A stretch of 64,000 bases of DNA from Bradyrhizobium lablabi (GTDB taxonomy: Bacteria; Pseudomonadota; Alphaproteobacteria; Rhizobiales; Xanthobacteraceae). The notes beneath the pieces are model-generated. The model saw only the letters and a program-made list of their open reading frames with translations, was not told the origin of the DNA and ran no database searches. The position numbers and the translations under genes were made by a program. Shown here piece by piece: positions 53,802 through 62,243 of this stretch (the stretch's first letter is position 1; each line of letters opens with the position of its first letter). The DNA lies in assembly GCF_018131005.1 (NCBI RefSeq), contig NZ_JAFCJK010000003.1:1-64000 (forward strand). Direction: 5' to 3'.

Positions 53802-55037
53802 CTAACCGCGCAGCGCTTCCTGCGAATAGCCGGCGATCCGCTTGTAACCATCGGACAGGCCGGCGAGCTCCTCGCGGCTGATGACATCCTCGATGGCGCG
53901 GAACGGCTTGTCGTTGGTGCGCAGGAACACCTCGCGCAGGATCGCATCCGGCGGGTTGGTGCGATTGGTCAGCACGATGCGCGTGGTCGCTTCCAGCCGC
54001 TGCTGCTCATAGGCCGAAAGCGCCGCGGCCGGATCGTCATGTGCGAGCAGCGCTGCTGTCAACGCGCGAGCATCGAGAATCGCCTGTCCGGCGCCGTTCG
54101 AACCGCGCGGCACCATGGGATGCGCCGCATCGCCGAGCAGGGTCACGCGACCAAAGCTCCAGCGCGGCAGCGGATCCTGATCGACCATCGGAAACTCGAG
54201 CACGCTGTCTGCGGCGCGGATGAAGGCCGGCACGTCGAGCCAGTCGAAATGCCAGTCGGCAAAGGCCCAGATGAAATCATCGAGCGCGCCGGCGCGATTC
54301 CAGTCACGCTTGCGATAATTCGGCGTCTCGATCTCGGCAACCCAGTTGAGGAGCTGCAACCCGTCGGCGCCGGCCGGGCGGATCGGGTAGATCACCATCT
54401 TGCCGTGGGACAGCCAGCCGGCGCGCACCATGCTGGCGCCCGAGAGCATCGGCTTCCACCGCGTCACGCCGCGCCACATGTTGACGCCCGAATAGCGTGG
54501 CTCTCCTTCATTCGGGAAAAATTGTTTGCGGACCGCCGAGTTGATGCCGTCGCAGGCGATCGCGACGCGGCCTCGCGCGTCGAAGCGACCGGTACCGCCG
54601 GGGCCGTCGGAGAAGGTCGCGCAGACGCCGTTCTCGTCCTGCGCGACGCCCACACAATGGCGGTTGACGACGACGCGATCGGCGCCGGCTCGCGCGCGGA
54701 AGGCCTCCAGCAGGACCATCTGCAAGTCGCCGCGATGGATCGAAAATTGCGGGTGACCGTAGCCGGCGAGGCGGCCAAGCGGCTCCTGATAGATCAACTG
54801 CCCGAACCGGTTGAAGAAGGTCGCGTCTGTCGTCGTGATCGCGACCCTTGCAAGCGCGTCCTCAAGGCCGAGGGCGGCGAGCTCCTTGGTCGCGTGCGGC
54901 AGCAGGTTGATGCCGACGCCGACCTGCCTGATCTCCGAGGCGGACTCGAAGATGCGGCAGGGAATGCCTGCCTGATGCAGCGCGAGGCCGAGCGTCAAGC
55001 CGCCGATGCCGGCGCCGACAATGATGACCTCGTCCAT
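53802..55037 (-). CDS. FAD-dependent monooxygenase, salicylate/hydroxybenzoate hydroxylase type
   Basis: A 411-residue class A flavoprotein hydroxylase. The dinucleotide fold is IIVGAGIGGLTLGLALHQAG (GxGxxG at 8-13), the DG motif ACDGIN, and the second FAD motif GRVTLLGDAAHPMVPRGSNG followed by GAGQAILDARAL. Such enzymes use NAD(P)H and O2 to hydroxylate an aromatic ring, sometimes with decarboxylation. The transporter of the AAHS type is 22 bases downstream. No ring-cleavage gene is in the window. Substrate not assignable from sequence. Confidence 0.9.
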   Translation of the reverse strand: MDEVIIVGAGIGGLTLGLALHQAGIPCRIFESASEIRQVGVGINLLPHATKELAALGLEDALARVAITTTDATFFNRFGQLIYQEPLGRLAGYGHPQFSIHRGDLQMVLLEAFRARAGADRVVVNRHCVGVAQDENGVCATFSDGPGGTGRFDARGRVAIACDGINSAVRKQFFPNEGEPRYSGVNMWRGVTRWKPMLSGASMVRAGWLSHGKMVIYPIRPAGADGLQLLNWVAEIETPNYRKRDWNRAGALDDFIWAFADWHFDWLDVPAFIRAADSVLEFPMVDQDPLPRWSFGRVTLLGDAAHPMVPRGSNGAGQAILDARALTAALLAHDDPAAALSAYEQQRLEATTRIVLTNRTNPPDAILREVFLRTNDKPFRAIEDVISREELAGLSDGYKRIAGYSQEALRG

Positions 55038-55149
55038 GTTTCCATCCCCGATGTATTTTCGCGGATGAAACAGATTAGTAAGCCTACTGTCAATCGACCT
55101 GGGCCGCTTTCTCGCGGACTGCGCCAGAAGCGAGACAGCGCCAGACGCG

Positions 55150-56697
55150 CTATCGTCCCTTCACGAAGCACATGCCCATGCGCGAGGTCTTGCCTGCGAC
55201 CTGACAGGCGAGTCCCTCGGCGCAGGTCCAGCCGCGGAAGCTACGGTCTGCGCCCGCGGGCTTGGAGCCCGGCAGATAGCAATGTGCGCCCCAGCCGTCG
55301 CTGTATTCAGTGCCGGCAAGCTCGTGGCTGCCGCGCGCTTGCGGCCGGCTGGAGAACCCGCGTGAATAGTCCGGCGCCTTGCCGTCGCGCAAGGCCGCGA
55401 GGATGTCGCGGCGGCGGACCTGGTCGCCGAAGAAATGCGGCGAGGCCGGGACCACGGTGGAGTTCGAAGGTTTCGCGGCCATCCAGTCCACGCCGGGGAA
55501 ATGGAAACCGCCGATGCCGCGGGTTTGGTGGCATCCTGCGCAAGTCACGTCGTTGAGACGCCGCTCGAAGCCCGCCAGCGACTGAATGTTCTGCAGCTTC
55601 GTTCCGTCGGCAGCGGCTTTCTTTAGCGCACTCACGACGTCGCTTTCCGAGAACACCGCCTTGTCGGATGCGCCCTCGCCCTGCACCAGCCCGAACTCGG
55701 GCTGCAGATCGGAGACGTCGAAGCCGACCGGTGTCGACGCGACGACGCCGGAGGCGAGGAACTTGTCGGGGATCAGGATCGTGCCACGATCAAGCTCGGC
55801 GAAATGCCCGGGATCGAGCAGCCACGCCCTGAAGTCGCGCTTGAGACCTTCGTCCGCCAGGATGCGATCACGGTCGATCTGGTCTTCCATCGGCGCTTCC
55901 TCGAAGCGCTTTGCGTCGCGATTGTAGTCGAACACCTTCAACAAATAGTCGGTGCGGAAGTCGCGGACGGCCGATTTCGGCGCATGAGCGATCTGCAGAT
56001 TGGTCTCGATGCGGACGATGTTGTCAGGGCCGATCAAGTCGAGCGGGCCGTCCTGGCCGAGCAGTTTGTCCAGCGTCGGCGCCGATTCACCGGTTGCCAG
56101 CCAGCGACGCGCGATCTCGCGGCAGGTGTTGGCCATAGCGTTGCTCCCGCCCCTGGCCTTCAGCACCAGATTGAGCGTCATCGGCAAGCGCTGCGACACG
56201 CCGTTCTCGCCGATCGGCGGCACGTCGATGCGAGTTAGCCGATAGATCAGCCTGATCTCGCCGCAGTTGTCCGGCGCCACATAGGCGCGGTCCATCCGAT
56301 TGACGATGCCGGCCAGCACGAAGCGGACGTCAGGAGAATCGAGCAGGCCACGGTCGAAAAGCTGGAACGCGAAACCATCGCCGACGCCGATGCTTTCGTT
56401 CGGAAGGCCGGCTTGGTGTTTCGCAATGTAGCGCTCGAACTCGCGGTCGAGCGCCTCGCGGACCGGCACCATCGCCGGCAACCGAAAGAGCTGGTTGTTG
56501 GAGAGCGAAACATTGGCGGATCGCTCCGGCCACAGCATGCGGCCGAGGCCGAAGCGCCCCTGGTCGAGTTCGCGCAGGATGGCAGGATCGATGATCGCCG
56601 CACCGCGTTCCAAGGTATGGTCCTCGCCTGCATGCGCCGCCAACGCGCCGCAGACCAGGACGGACAAGACGAGAAGGCATTGCAGCGCACGGCTCAT
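55150..56697 (-). CDS. secreted 515-residue protein with one CxxCH motif
   Basis: The signal peptide (MSRALQCLLVLSVLVCGALA) is followed by a long helical region with no named domain that I can recognise: LRELDQGRFGLGRMLWPERS, FVLAGIVNRMDRAYVAPDNC and EIRLIYRLTRIDVPP. Near residue 390 a single CAGCHQTRGIGGFHFPG motif could bind haem c or simply hold two cysteines. The last 50 residues are Cys-rich (HCYLPGSKPAG, RGWTCAEGLACQVAG, MGMCFVKGR). The protein resembles secreted di-haem peroxidase-associated proteins only in this motif. ATG 56697 precedes the signal peptide. It may be an outer-surface or periplasmic protein; function unknown. Confidence 0.72.
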   Translation of the reverse strand: MSRALQCLLVLSVLVCGALAAHAGEDHTLERGAAIIDPAILRELDQGRFGLGRMLWPERSANVSLSNNQLFRLPAMVPVREALDREFERYIAKHQAGLPNESIGVGDGFAFQLFDRGLLDSPDVRFVLAGIVNRMDRAYVAPDNCGEIRLIYRLTRIDVPPIGENGVSQRLPMTLNLVLKARGGSNAMANTCREIARRWLATGESAPTLDKLLGQDGPLDLIGPDNIVRIETNLQIAHAPKSAVRDFRTDYLLKVFDYNRDAKRFEEAPMEDQIDRDRILADEGLKRDFRAWLLDPGHFAELDRGTILIPDKFLASGVVASTPVGFDVSDLQPEFGLVQGEGASDKAVFSESDVVSALKKAAADGTKLQNIQSLAGFERRLNDVTCAGCHQTRGIGGFHFPGVDWMAAKPSNSTVVPASPHFFGDQVRRRDILAALRDGKAPDYSRGFSSRPQARGSHELAGTEYSDGWGAHCYLPGSKPAGADRSFRGWTCAEGLACQVAGKTSRMGMCFVKGR

Positions 56698-56737
56698 GTC
56701 TCCACTAACACCGCGCGGCAAAGCCTATTCAAGACAA

Positions 56738-56767
56738 AAGGCGCTTCACATCGCAGTGAAGCGCCTT
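56738..56767 (-). terminator. strong hairpin terminator
   Basis: AAGGCGCTTCAC, a 6-base loop, then GTGAAGCGCCTT is a perfect 12-base stem. Read leftwards it is followed by TTGTCTTG, extending the T-run of the stem end, so it ends the minus-strand gene at 56789-57820, whose stop is 21 bases away. Confidence 0.8.
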
Positions 56768-56788
56768 GTTGCTGTCGGGATTCCGCGT

Positions 56789-57820
56789 TCAGCGCGCGAC
56801 GATCAGGCCCTTGCTGGTGACGACGACCCAGCGGCCGTCCTGCTTGCGGATGGCGTCAACGCGCCCGAGACCGGGAACGGGATCGCCAGCATAGACCTCA
56901 TACATGCCCTGCCGGCCCTCGATCAGCGCGGCGCCACGGGCAACGTCGCGGAGTGTCCAGCCCTCGACGATCGGCAGGCGGCCGACCTCGGCCTTGGGTG
57001 GCGCGGCGGCCGCGCTCGCGGGCGGCGCCACGGTTCCCGTGACGTCCCTGGCCGGCGTCGCGGTCGCAGCGGCGGCGGGCGCGGCACGGAGCTTTTCGAC
57101 GGCATCGCTGAGCTTGGCGAGCTTGGCCAGCGGCTCGGCCTGCGCCTTCTCGACCTTATCGAGGCGGTCACTGGTCCTGTTGAGCTGGCTCGTGGCCGTT
57201 TTGGCGGTGTGCTCGACGCTTGCTCTCAGCGCGGTGATGTCAGCATCGATCCGCGCGATGGAGGCTTCGAGCACTTCCTTCGCGACCGCGTCCTTGGCGG
57301 CCGTATCCTTGGCAGCCGTATCCTTTGCAGCAGCAACGTCGCTGTCGGAGAAATGGCCAAGGCCCGCGGTCGCAAGAGCGCCGCCGATGGCGCCTGCGAG
57401 CGTTGCGAGCACCACGACCGCGGCCATTGCCGCCACCCGCCCTGCGCCGGACGGTTTTGCGACCTGCTCTGCGGCCGGTTTCGAGGCGCTCGGCTCATGA
57501 TCCCACGTGCGCTCGCCGGGCGCCATGATCATCAGCTTAGCTGGGAAGCGCAGCCCCTCGCGGCTGCCGGCCTCGACTTCGGGCACGTCCACCTTCGGCA
57601 ACTCGACCTTGGGCGCTTCGACCTTGGGAGCAGCGTTCAGGTCAGCCTTGGGGGTATCCGTTCCGGGCGCTTCCGCAGGGGCCATTTCGGGCTTCGGCGC
57701 GATCTCTTCGGGCGCAGGTCGGGGAATCTCGACATTGGCCGCGACCGGCCCGCTCTTGGCCGCCATTTCAGCGCCGGTTTCACCGCCGACGACCCCGCTC
57801 TGCTGCTCACTCACGTTCAC
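56789..57820 (-). CDS. repeat-rich single-pass membrane protein with periplasmic coiled coil
   Basis: A 343-residue protein. Residues 20-80 are Pro/Glu/Lys-rich with a short repeat (PKVEAPKVELPKVDVPEVEA). One membrane helix lies near 128-152 (AAMAAVVVLATLAGAIGGAL). Then AAKDTAAKDTAAKDAVAKEV, a five-residue repeat, leads to a coiled coil (about 185-245). The last 60 residues are a small folded unit (VEGWTLRDVARGAALIEGRQ, then YEVYAGDPVPGLGRVDAIRK). This arrangement suits a TonB/TolA-like or envelope-spanning role, but no such function is proven. The repeats make it prone to length change. A strong terminator follows the stop. Confidence 0.78.
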   Translation of the reverse strand: MNVSEQQSGVVGGETGAEMAAKSGPVAANVEIPRPAPEEIAPKPEMAPAEAPGTDTPKADLNAAPKVEAPKVELPKVDVPEVEAGSREGLRFPAKLMIMAPGERTWDHEPSASKPAAEQVAKPSGAGRVAAMAAVVVLATLAGAIGGALATAGLGHFSDSDVAAAKDTAAKDTAAKDAVAKEVLEASIARIDADITALRASVEHTAKTATSQLNRTSDRLDKVEKAQAEPLAKLAKLSDAVEKLRAAPAAAATATPARDVTGTVAPPASAAAAPPKAEVGRLPIVEGWTLRDVARGAALIEGRQGMYEVYAGDPVPGLGRVDAIRKQDGRWVVVTSKGLIVAR

Positions 57821-58016
57821 GTCTCCAGACTGGGTTGACTATTTGGTAACCTTCATTGCTTGCGAAATCGTTACCGCGCTCGGACTTACCGAAGTTTTAG
57901 GAAGTTTTCCGGGCCGGATGTCGACCTGATGCTGCCTTGCGGCAATCCGTTAGTTCCGTTTGCGCCCGGCGCGTTCCCGACTAACATGGCTGATCCAGCC
58001 AGAAGGCAGCGCAACC

Positions 58017-58391
58017 ATGGCCATCGAAAAATGCATCAACGAATTTGATGTCGATGACGTCATTTTTGAGGAAGGCTCGACCGGGCGCGAGCTTTTCGTC
58101 GTGCTCGAGGGCAAGGTCGACATCGCCAAGATCAGTGCCGGGGACAAGGTCGTGATCGTCACTCTCGGCAAGGGCGAATTCTTCGGCGAGATGGCGGTCA
58201 TCGACGGTTCCTCGCGATCCGCCACTGCTATCGCCGCGGCGCCGCGGACGCGAGTGATGCGGATCAATCACGCCCGCTTCGTTTACCTTGTCAGCCAGCA
58301 ACCGGCGTTTGCACTGATGATCATGGACGCGCTCTCGAAGCGGCTGCGCGCTTCCAACGCCCTCAACTACCGGACTGCGGGCAACTCATGA
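58017..58391 (+). CDS. stand-alone cyclic nucleotide-binding domain protein
   Basis: A 124-residue Crp-type beta-roll without a DNA-binding domain. VIFEEGSTGRELFVVLEGKV is the N-terminal part; the phosphate-binding cassette is GEFFGEMAVIDGSSRSATAI, with Glu and Arg at the sites that bind the cyclic phosphate and ribose. The C-terminal helix ends in DALSKRLRASNALNY. It can bind cAMP or cGMP but must act through another protein. The ATG at 58017 is preceded by an AAGG site. The stop overlaps the following metallo-hydrolase start by 4 bases, so the two are coupled. Two cyclases in this window could supply the ligand. Confidence 0.9.
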   Translation: MAIEKCINEFDVDDVIFEEGSTGRELFVVLEGKVDIAKISAGDKVVIVTLGKGEFFGEMAVIDGSSRSATAIAAAPRTRVMRINHARFVYLVSQQPAFALMIMDALSKRLRASNALNYRTAGNS

Positions 58392-59197
58392 GTGACCGGC
58401 GGCCAAGCCCCTTCAAGATCCTGCACGACAGCGATATGGCCACGCTGATCCAGGCGGCGGACGACGTCTACCAGATCCGCTTCAAGAACCGCGCGGCAAA
58501 CGCCTATCTCGTCCGCGGCAGCAAGCGAACCATCCTGATCGACGTCGGGCTGTCGACCAACTATCCGCATCTGCTCACTTGCCTCGCCCATGTCGGGGTG
58601 ACGTCAGACATGATCGACATGGTGGTGCTGAGCCACGAGCATCTCGACCATATCGGCGCCGCCTATCATTTCCACGGCCGCGCCTATATCGCAGCGCACC
58701 GGCTCGCCGCCAACAAGATCATGCTGCGCGACGACTTCTCGATGTTGCGCAAGATGTTCAACGAGCCGAACGAGCCTATCGACATCGATCTCTGGCTCGA
58801 GGAAGGCAACCTGATCGACCTCGGCAACTTCCGCCTCAACGTCATGTACACGCCAGGCCACACCTCGGCGTGCATCTCGCTGTTCGACCAGGACAAGGGC
58901 CTCCTGTTCGCCTCCGACACGCTGATGCCGGGCGGCGTGATGGGTGGCGTGTTCGGCTCCGGCAGCATCGCCGACTACATCCAGTCGCTGGAACGGCTGA
59001 AGGGACTGGACTCGAAGATCCTGCTCTCCGGCCACGGCCGGTTGTCCGACACGCCGCAGGAGGATGTCCGGATCGCGATCCAGCGCTCGCACGCACTGCT
59101 CGAGGACACCGCGCAATTGTTCGACGCGCTCGATGCGCGCGCAAACTTCGAACCGATCATGCAGTCGGTACGGGACCTCAACAAGCTCGACAACTGA
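58388..59197 (+). CDS. metallo-beta-lactamase-fold hydrolase
   Basis: A 269-residue two-metal hydrolase. The signature SHEHLDHIGAA gives His83, His85, Asp87 and His88. A later His in TPGHTSACISLF, an Asp in LLFASDTLMPGG and a His in LSGHGRLSD complete the zinc or iron ligands. No second domain is fused. Such folds cut lactones, thioesters, phosphodiesters or nucleic acids; here nothing fixes the substrate. The overlap with the cyclic-nucleotide-binding gene suggests that its activity is gated by a cyclic nucleotide or that it works in the same response. This is inference. Confidence 0.9.
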   Translation: MSDRRPSPFKILHDSDMATLIQAADDVYQIRFKNRAANAYLVRGSKRTILIDVGLSTNYPHLLTCLAHVGVTSDMIDMVVLSHEHLDHIGAAYHFHGRAYIAAHRLAANKIMLRDDFSMLRKMFNEPNEPIDIDLWLEEGNLIDLGNFRLNVMYTPGHTSACISLFDQDKGLLFASDTLMPGGVMGGVFGSGSIADYIQSLERLKGLDSKILLSGHGRLSDTPQEDVRIAIQRSHALLEDTAQLFDALDARANFEPIMQSVRDLNKLDN

Positions 59198-59339
59198 TGC
59201 CCGCGTGTGACGGCGCGGCTTATTCCCAGGCGCTGCCCGACTCTGCGTGAGCAACAATCGGCGGCCCGCCATTTGACAAATCCTCTCACGCCCTGTTCAA
59301 CAGCGGCAACTACAACACTGAAAGCAGGGAGCGAGGACT

Positions 59340-59954
59340 ATGAAGCTCTACGATTCGATCGGGCCGAACCCGCGCATCGTCCGCATGTTCATGGCGGAGA
59401 AGGGCATCGAGATGCCCAAGCAGACTGTCGATCTGCGCGGCGGCGAGAACCGGCAGGAGGCGCATCTCAAGCGCAACCCGCACGGCCAGATGCCGACGCT
59501 CGAGCTCGACGACGGCAGCTATCTCTCCGAAATCACTGCGATCTGCGAATATCTCGAGGAAAAGAAGCCCTCGCCCGCGATGATCGGCGCGACGCCGGAA
59601 GAGCGTGCCGAATGCCGGATGTGGACGCGCCGTCTCGATCTCAACATCGCCGAGCCGCTCGCCAATGGCTACCGCTTCGGCGAGGCGCTGAAGTTCTTCG
59701 AGAAGCGCATCCCGTGCGCGCCCGACGCCTCGCCCGGGCTGAAAATGATCGCCGCCAACCGCATCAAATGGCTCAACGACCAGATGGCAGACGGCCGCGA
59801 ATTTATCTGCGGCAAGCGCTTCACCCTCGCCGACATCCTGCTCTATTGCTGGATCGATTTCGGCAATAAGGTCGGCCAGCCGCTCGACCAATCGAACGGG
59901 AACATCGTCGCGTGGTTTAACCGCGTCGGCGAGCGGCCGTCGGCGACGGCGTAG
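59340..59954 (+). CDS. glutathione S-transferase family protein
   Basis: A 204-residue protein with a thioredoxin-like N-terminus (KLYDSIGPNPRIVRMFMAEK, with the glutathione-contact NPHGQMPTLELDDG and SEITAICEYLEE at 48-75) and an all-helical C-terminus (about 88-204). The first residues carry Ser6 in place of the usual Tyr/Cys, a common pattern in bacterial theta/beta-type enzymes. It may conjugate glutathione or act as a peroxidase. It follows the metallo-hydrolase after 142 bases and has its own AGGGAG-like site. Substrate unknown. Confidence 0.88.
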   Translation: MKLYDSIGPNPRIVRMFMAEKGIEMPKQTVDLRGGENRQEAHLKRNPHGQMPTLELDDGSYLSEITAICEYLEEKKPSPAMIGATPEERAECRMWTRRLDLNIAEPLANGYRFGEALKFFEKRIPCAPDASPGLKMIAANRIKWLNDQMADGREFICGKRFTLADILLYCWIDFGNKVGQPLDQSNGNIVAWFNRVGERPSATA

Positions 59955-60068
59955 GCTCGCGCTCCGTTATTGCAAAGAGCGGCGGCGACGAGGCCAATCT
60001 GTCGCTGTCGTCAGGGTGCGCGCCTTCGCGCGGCCCGTTGGCTGGCATGGCTCTGGAAAGTTGGTTGC

Positions 60069-60572
60069 CTACATCACCACCGGCTTGTCCGGCAGCTCGT
60101 TCGGGCCGCCGGCTCTATGCGGGAAGTGTTTTGCGAGCTCCCGCGACACGGCCTCAATCCCCTTGATCACGCCATGCTCGAAGCGGCCGACCCCGAAGTC
60201 GGCCTCCATCTCGCGGCAGATCGCTTCCCAGCCTTCGTGACCGACCTTCGCGTTGATGCCGCGGTCGGCGACGATCTCGACGTCGCGGTCGGCGAGCAGG
60301 AGATAGATCAGGACGCCGTTGTTGTGCGCGGTGTCCCAGATACGCAGATGCGAGAATACATCGAGCGCCCGCTCGCGCGCCGGCTGATTGCGAAACAAAG
60401 GCGTGCCGTCGAGCGCGCCCTCGACGACGAAGCGAACCTGGCCGGAATGGGTGGTCTCACCCTCCCGGATCGCCCGCTCGATCGCATCGAGCACGCGCGG
60501 CGGAAAATCGCGCCGCACCCGCCAGCGGTGTGCGACCAGATGCCTGCCGATGCGCCTGATGCTCATGTGCAT
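60069..60572 (-). CDS. TPM-domain protein (YgcG-like, cytoplasmic half)
   Basis: A 167-residue TPM domain protein without a signal peptide. The N-terminal helix is RRIGRHLVAHRWRVRRDFPP; the TPM fold shows ETTHSGQVRFVVEGALDGTP, FSHLRIWDTAHNNGVLIYLL and EIVADRGINAKVGHEGWEAI. It lies 12 bases after the membrane-bound TPM protein and completes the LemA-TPM-TPM cluster common in bacteria. Its exact start is ATG 60572 or ATG 60566. Function unknown, possibly membrane protein turnover or photosystem-type repair by analogy with plant TLP18.3. Confidence 0.85.
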   Translation of the reverse strand: MHMSIRRIGRHLVAHRWRVRRDFPPRVLDAIERAIREGETTHSGQVRFVVEGALDGTPLFRNQPARERALDVFSHLRIWDTAHNNGVLIYLLLADRDVEIVADRGINAKVGHEGWEAICREMEADFGVGRFEHGVIKGIEAVSRELAKHFPHRAGGPNELPDKPVVM

Positions 60573-60584
60573 TGAGCCCTTTAC

Positions 60585-61484
60585 CTACCAGCTTCCCGAG
60601 GCGCCGCCGCCGCCGAAACTGCCGCCCCCGCCGCTGAAACCGCCGCTGTCGCCCGAGCTCGAGCCGCCGCTCCAGCCACCGCCTCCAGACCAGCCGCCGG
60701 GATAGCCGCCGCCGCGCCGGTAGGGTCCCGAACCGACGACCGGCCCGCCAAAATTCAATCCGCCGAATATCATCGCCGCGACAAAGGCAAGCAGGCCGAG
60801 CGCGATGGCTGTGACGATCGAACCCGCCGCCATCCAGGCAAAGACGCCGACAATGCCGCCGGTTGCGGCCGAACCGAGCAGCCGTCCGAGGATCGCACGA
60901 AGGAAGCCTGCCACCACGATAATTGCAAAGATGACGACCGGATTGGCGAAATCGATCAGATCGGGCGCCTGCCAATGTTCCGGCTCCGACGCCGGCAATT
61001 TCTCGCCGTCGATCACGCGGATCATCTTGTCGACGCCGGCCGACACGCCGCCGGCGAAATCGCCGGCCTTGAATTTCGGCGTGATGTCCTCGTCGATGAT
61101 ACGGTGGGTGACGGCGTCGCTAAGGGCGCCCTCGAGGCCGTAGCCGACCTCGACGCGCAGATGGCGGTCGTTCTTGGCAATGACGAGCAGCGCGCCGTCG
61201 TCGATCTTCCGGCGTCCGATCTTCCAGGCCTCGGCAACACGAAGCGAAAACTGCTCGATGGTCTCCTCGCCCGTAGTCGGCACGATCAGCACCGCGACCT
61301 GGCTGCCCTTGTGTGTCTCCAGATCCTTCAGTCTCTCGGTCAGCGCCGCGATATCGCCCGACGACAGCGTCCCGGTCTGGTCGACGACCCGGCCGGTGAG
61401 CGGCGGCACGACGACGACTTCGGCCAGCGCCGGACACACCCAGCCCAGCAGAAAGGCAAACAGGATGACACGCGCGACGGCCAT
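60585..61484 (-). CDS. TPM-domain membrane protein (YgcG-like), Gly/Ser-rich tail
   Basis: A 299-residue exported protein. Signal peptide (VARVILFAFLLGWVCPALAE), then the TPM domain (LTGRVVDQTGTLSSGDIAAL, SQVAVLIVPTTGEETIEQFS, LLVIAKNDRHLRVEVGYGLE and RIIDEDITPKFKAGDFAGGV). Two to three membrane helices follow (about 185-250), and the tail is a low-complexity Gly/Ser-rich run typical of the family (SGGGGWSGGSSSG). The order LemA, this gene, then the short TPM gene is conserved. The tail DNA is highly repetitive. Confidence 0.9.
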   Translation of the reverse strand: MAVARVILFAFLLGWVCPALAEVVVVPPLTGRVVDQTGTLSSGDIAALTERLKDLETHKGSQVAVLIVPTTGEETIEQFSLRVAEAWKIGRRKIDDGALLVIAKNDRHLRVEVGYGLEGALSDAVTHRIIDEDITPKFKAGDFAGGVSAGVDKMIRVIDGEKLPASEPEHWQAPDLIDFANPVVIFAIIVVAGFLRAILGRLLGSAATGGIVGVFAWMAAGSIVTAIALGLLAFVAAMIFGGLNFGGPVVGSGPYRRGGGYPGGWSGGGGWSGGSSSGDSGGFSGGGGSFGGGGASGSW

Positions 61485-61505
61485 CGGAGTCGGGTCGCGA
61501 CGCCG

Positions 61506-62114
61506 CTACTTCGACGGTGCCGGCGTCGGGTTGAAATCGACTTTGGGCGCGGTCGAAATCTCCTTCTCGTTTTCGACCGAGAAGTTCGGCTTCTCCTTGT
61601 AGCCGAACACCATCGCAGTCAGATTGTTCGGGAAGGTGCGGATGCCGACGTTATAGTCCTGCACTGCCTTGATGTAGCGGTTTCGCGCCACAGTGATGCG
61701 GTTCTCGGTTCCTTCGAGCTGCGCCGCCAGGTCCCGGAATAGCGCGTCCGATTTGAGCTGTGGGTAGTTCTCGGTCACGACCAGAAGCCTCGACAGCGCA
61801 CTGGTGAGTTCGCCCTGCGCCTGTGTGAACTTCTGGAACGCGGCCGGATCGTTCAGCACCTCTGGTGTCGCCTGGATGCTGCCGACCTCGGCGCGCGCAT
61901 TGGTGACGCCGAGCAGCACGTCCTTTTCCTGCTGCGCAAAGCCCTTCACCGAGTTGACGAGGTTCGGTACGAGATCGGCCCGCCTCTGGTACTGATTCAC
62001 CACCTCCGACCAACCCGACTTGACCTGTTCATCATTGGTCTGAATCGTGTTGTAGCCGCAATTGGTCAGGCTCAATGTCGCCAGCGCCGCCAGCACGGTC
62101 CAAAGCTTGCGCAT
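61506..62114 (-). CDS. lemA: LemA-family lipoprotein
   Basis: A 202-residue LemA protein. The lipobox LSLTNC gives a lipid-modified cysteine at about residue 18, preceded by MRKLWTVLAALA. The helical body has QVKSGWSEVVNQYQRRADLV, PNLVNSVKGFAQQEKDVLLG and GVTNARAEVG, and YIKAVQDYNVGIRTFPNNL near the end. ATG 62114 follows GGGAGG at 7 bases. It starts the three-gene cluster with two TPM proteins on the minus strand (21 and 12 base spacings). The biochemical role of LemA is not settled. Confidence 0.93.
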   Translation of the reverse strand: MRKLWTVLAALATLSLTNCGYNTIQTNDEQVKSGWSEVVNQYQRRADLVPNLVNSVKGFAQQEKDVLLGVTNARAEVGSIQATPEVLNDPAAFQKFTQAQGELTSALSRLLVVTENYPQLKSDALFRDLAAQLEGTENRITVARNRYIKAVQDYNVGIRTFPNNLTAMVFGYKEKPNFSVENEKEISTAPKVDFNPTPAPSK

Positions 62115-62243
62115 GAAAAGTCCTCCCGGTGAAATTCTCCGACAGCGTATCAGATCGTTTCCGCCGGGTAATCCCGCTTTGTCAGTCATTCCGGGATGGT
62201 GCGTCAGCACCTGCCCCCCGGAATGGCTTGTCGAGCAACGATG

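Noticed and set aside
53778..55556. 592-codon open frame on the plus strand
   Set aside because: Antisense to the flavin monooxygenase and part of the CxxCH protein gene; Arg/Gly-rich with no motif.
56738..56767. strong palindrome considered as a regulator operator
   Set aside because: A 12-base stem with a T-rich tail directly after a stop codon is better explained as a terminator.
56495..57838. 447-codon open frame on the plus strand
   Set aside because: Antisense to the repeat-rich membrane protein; low-complexity translation only.
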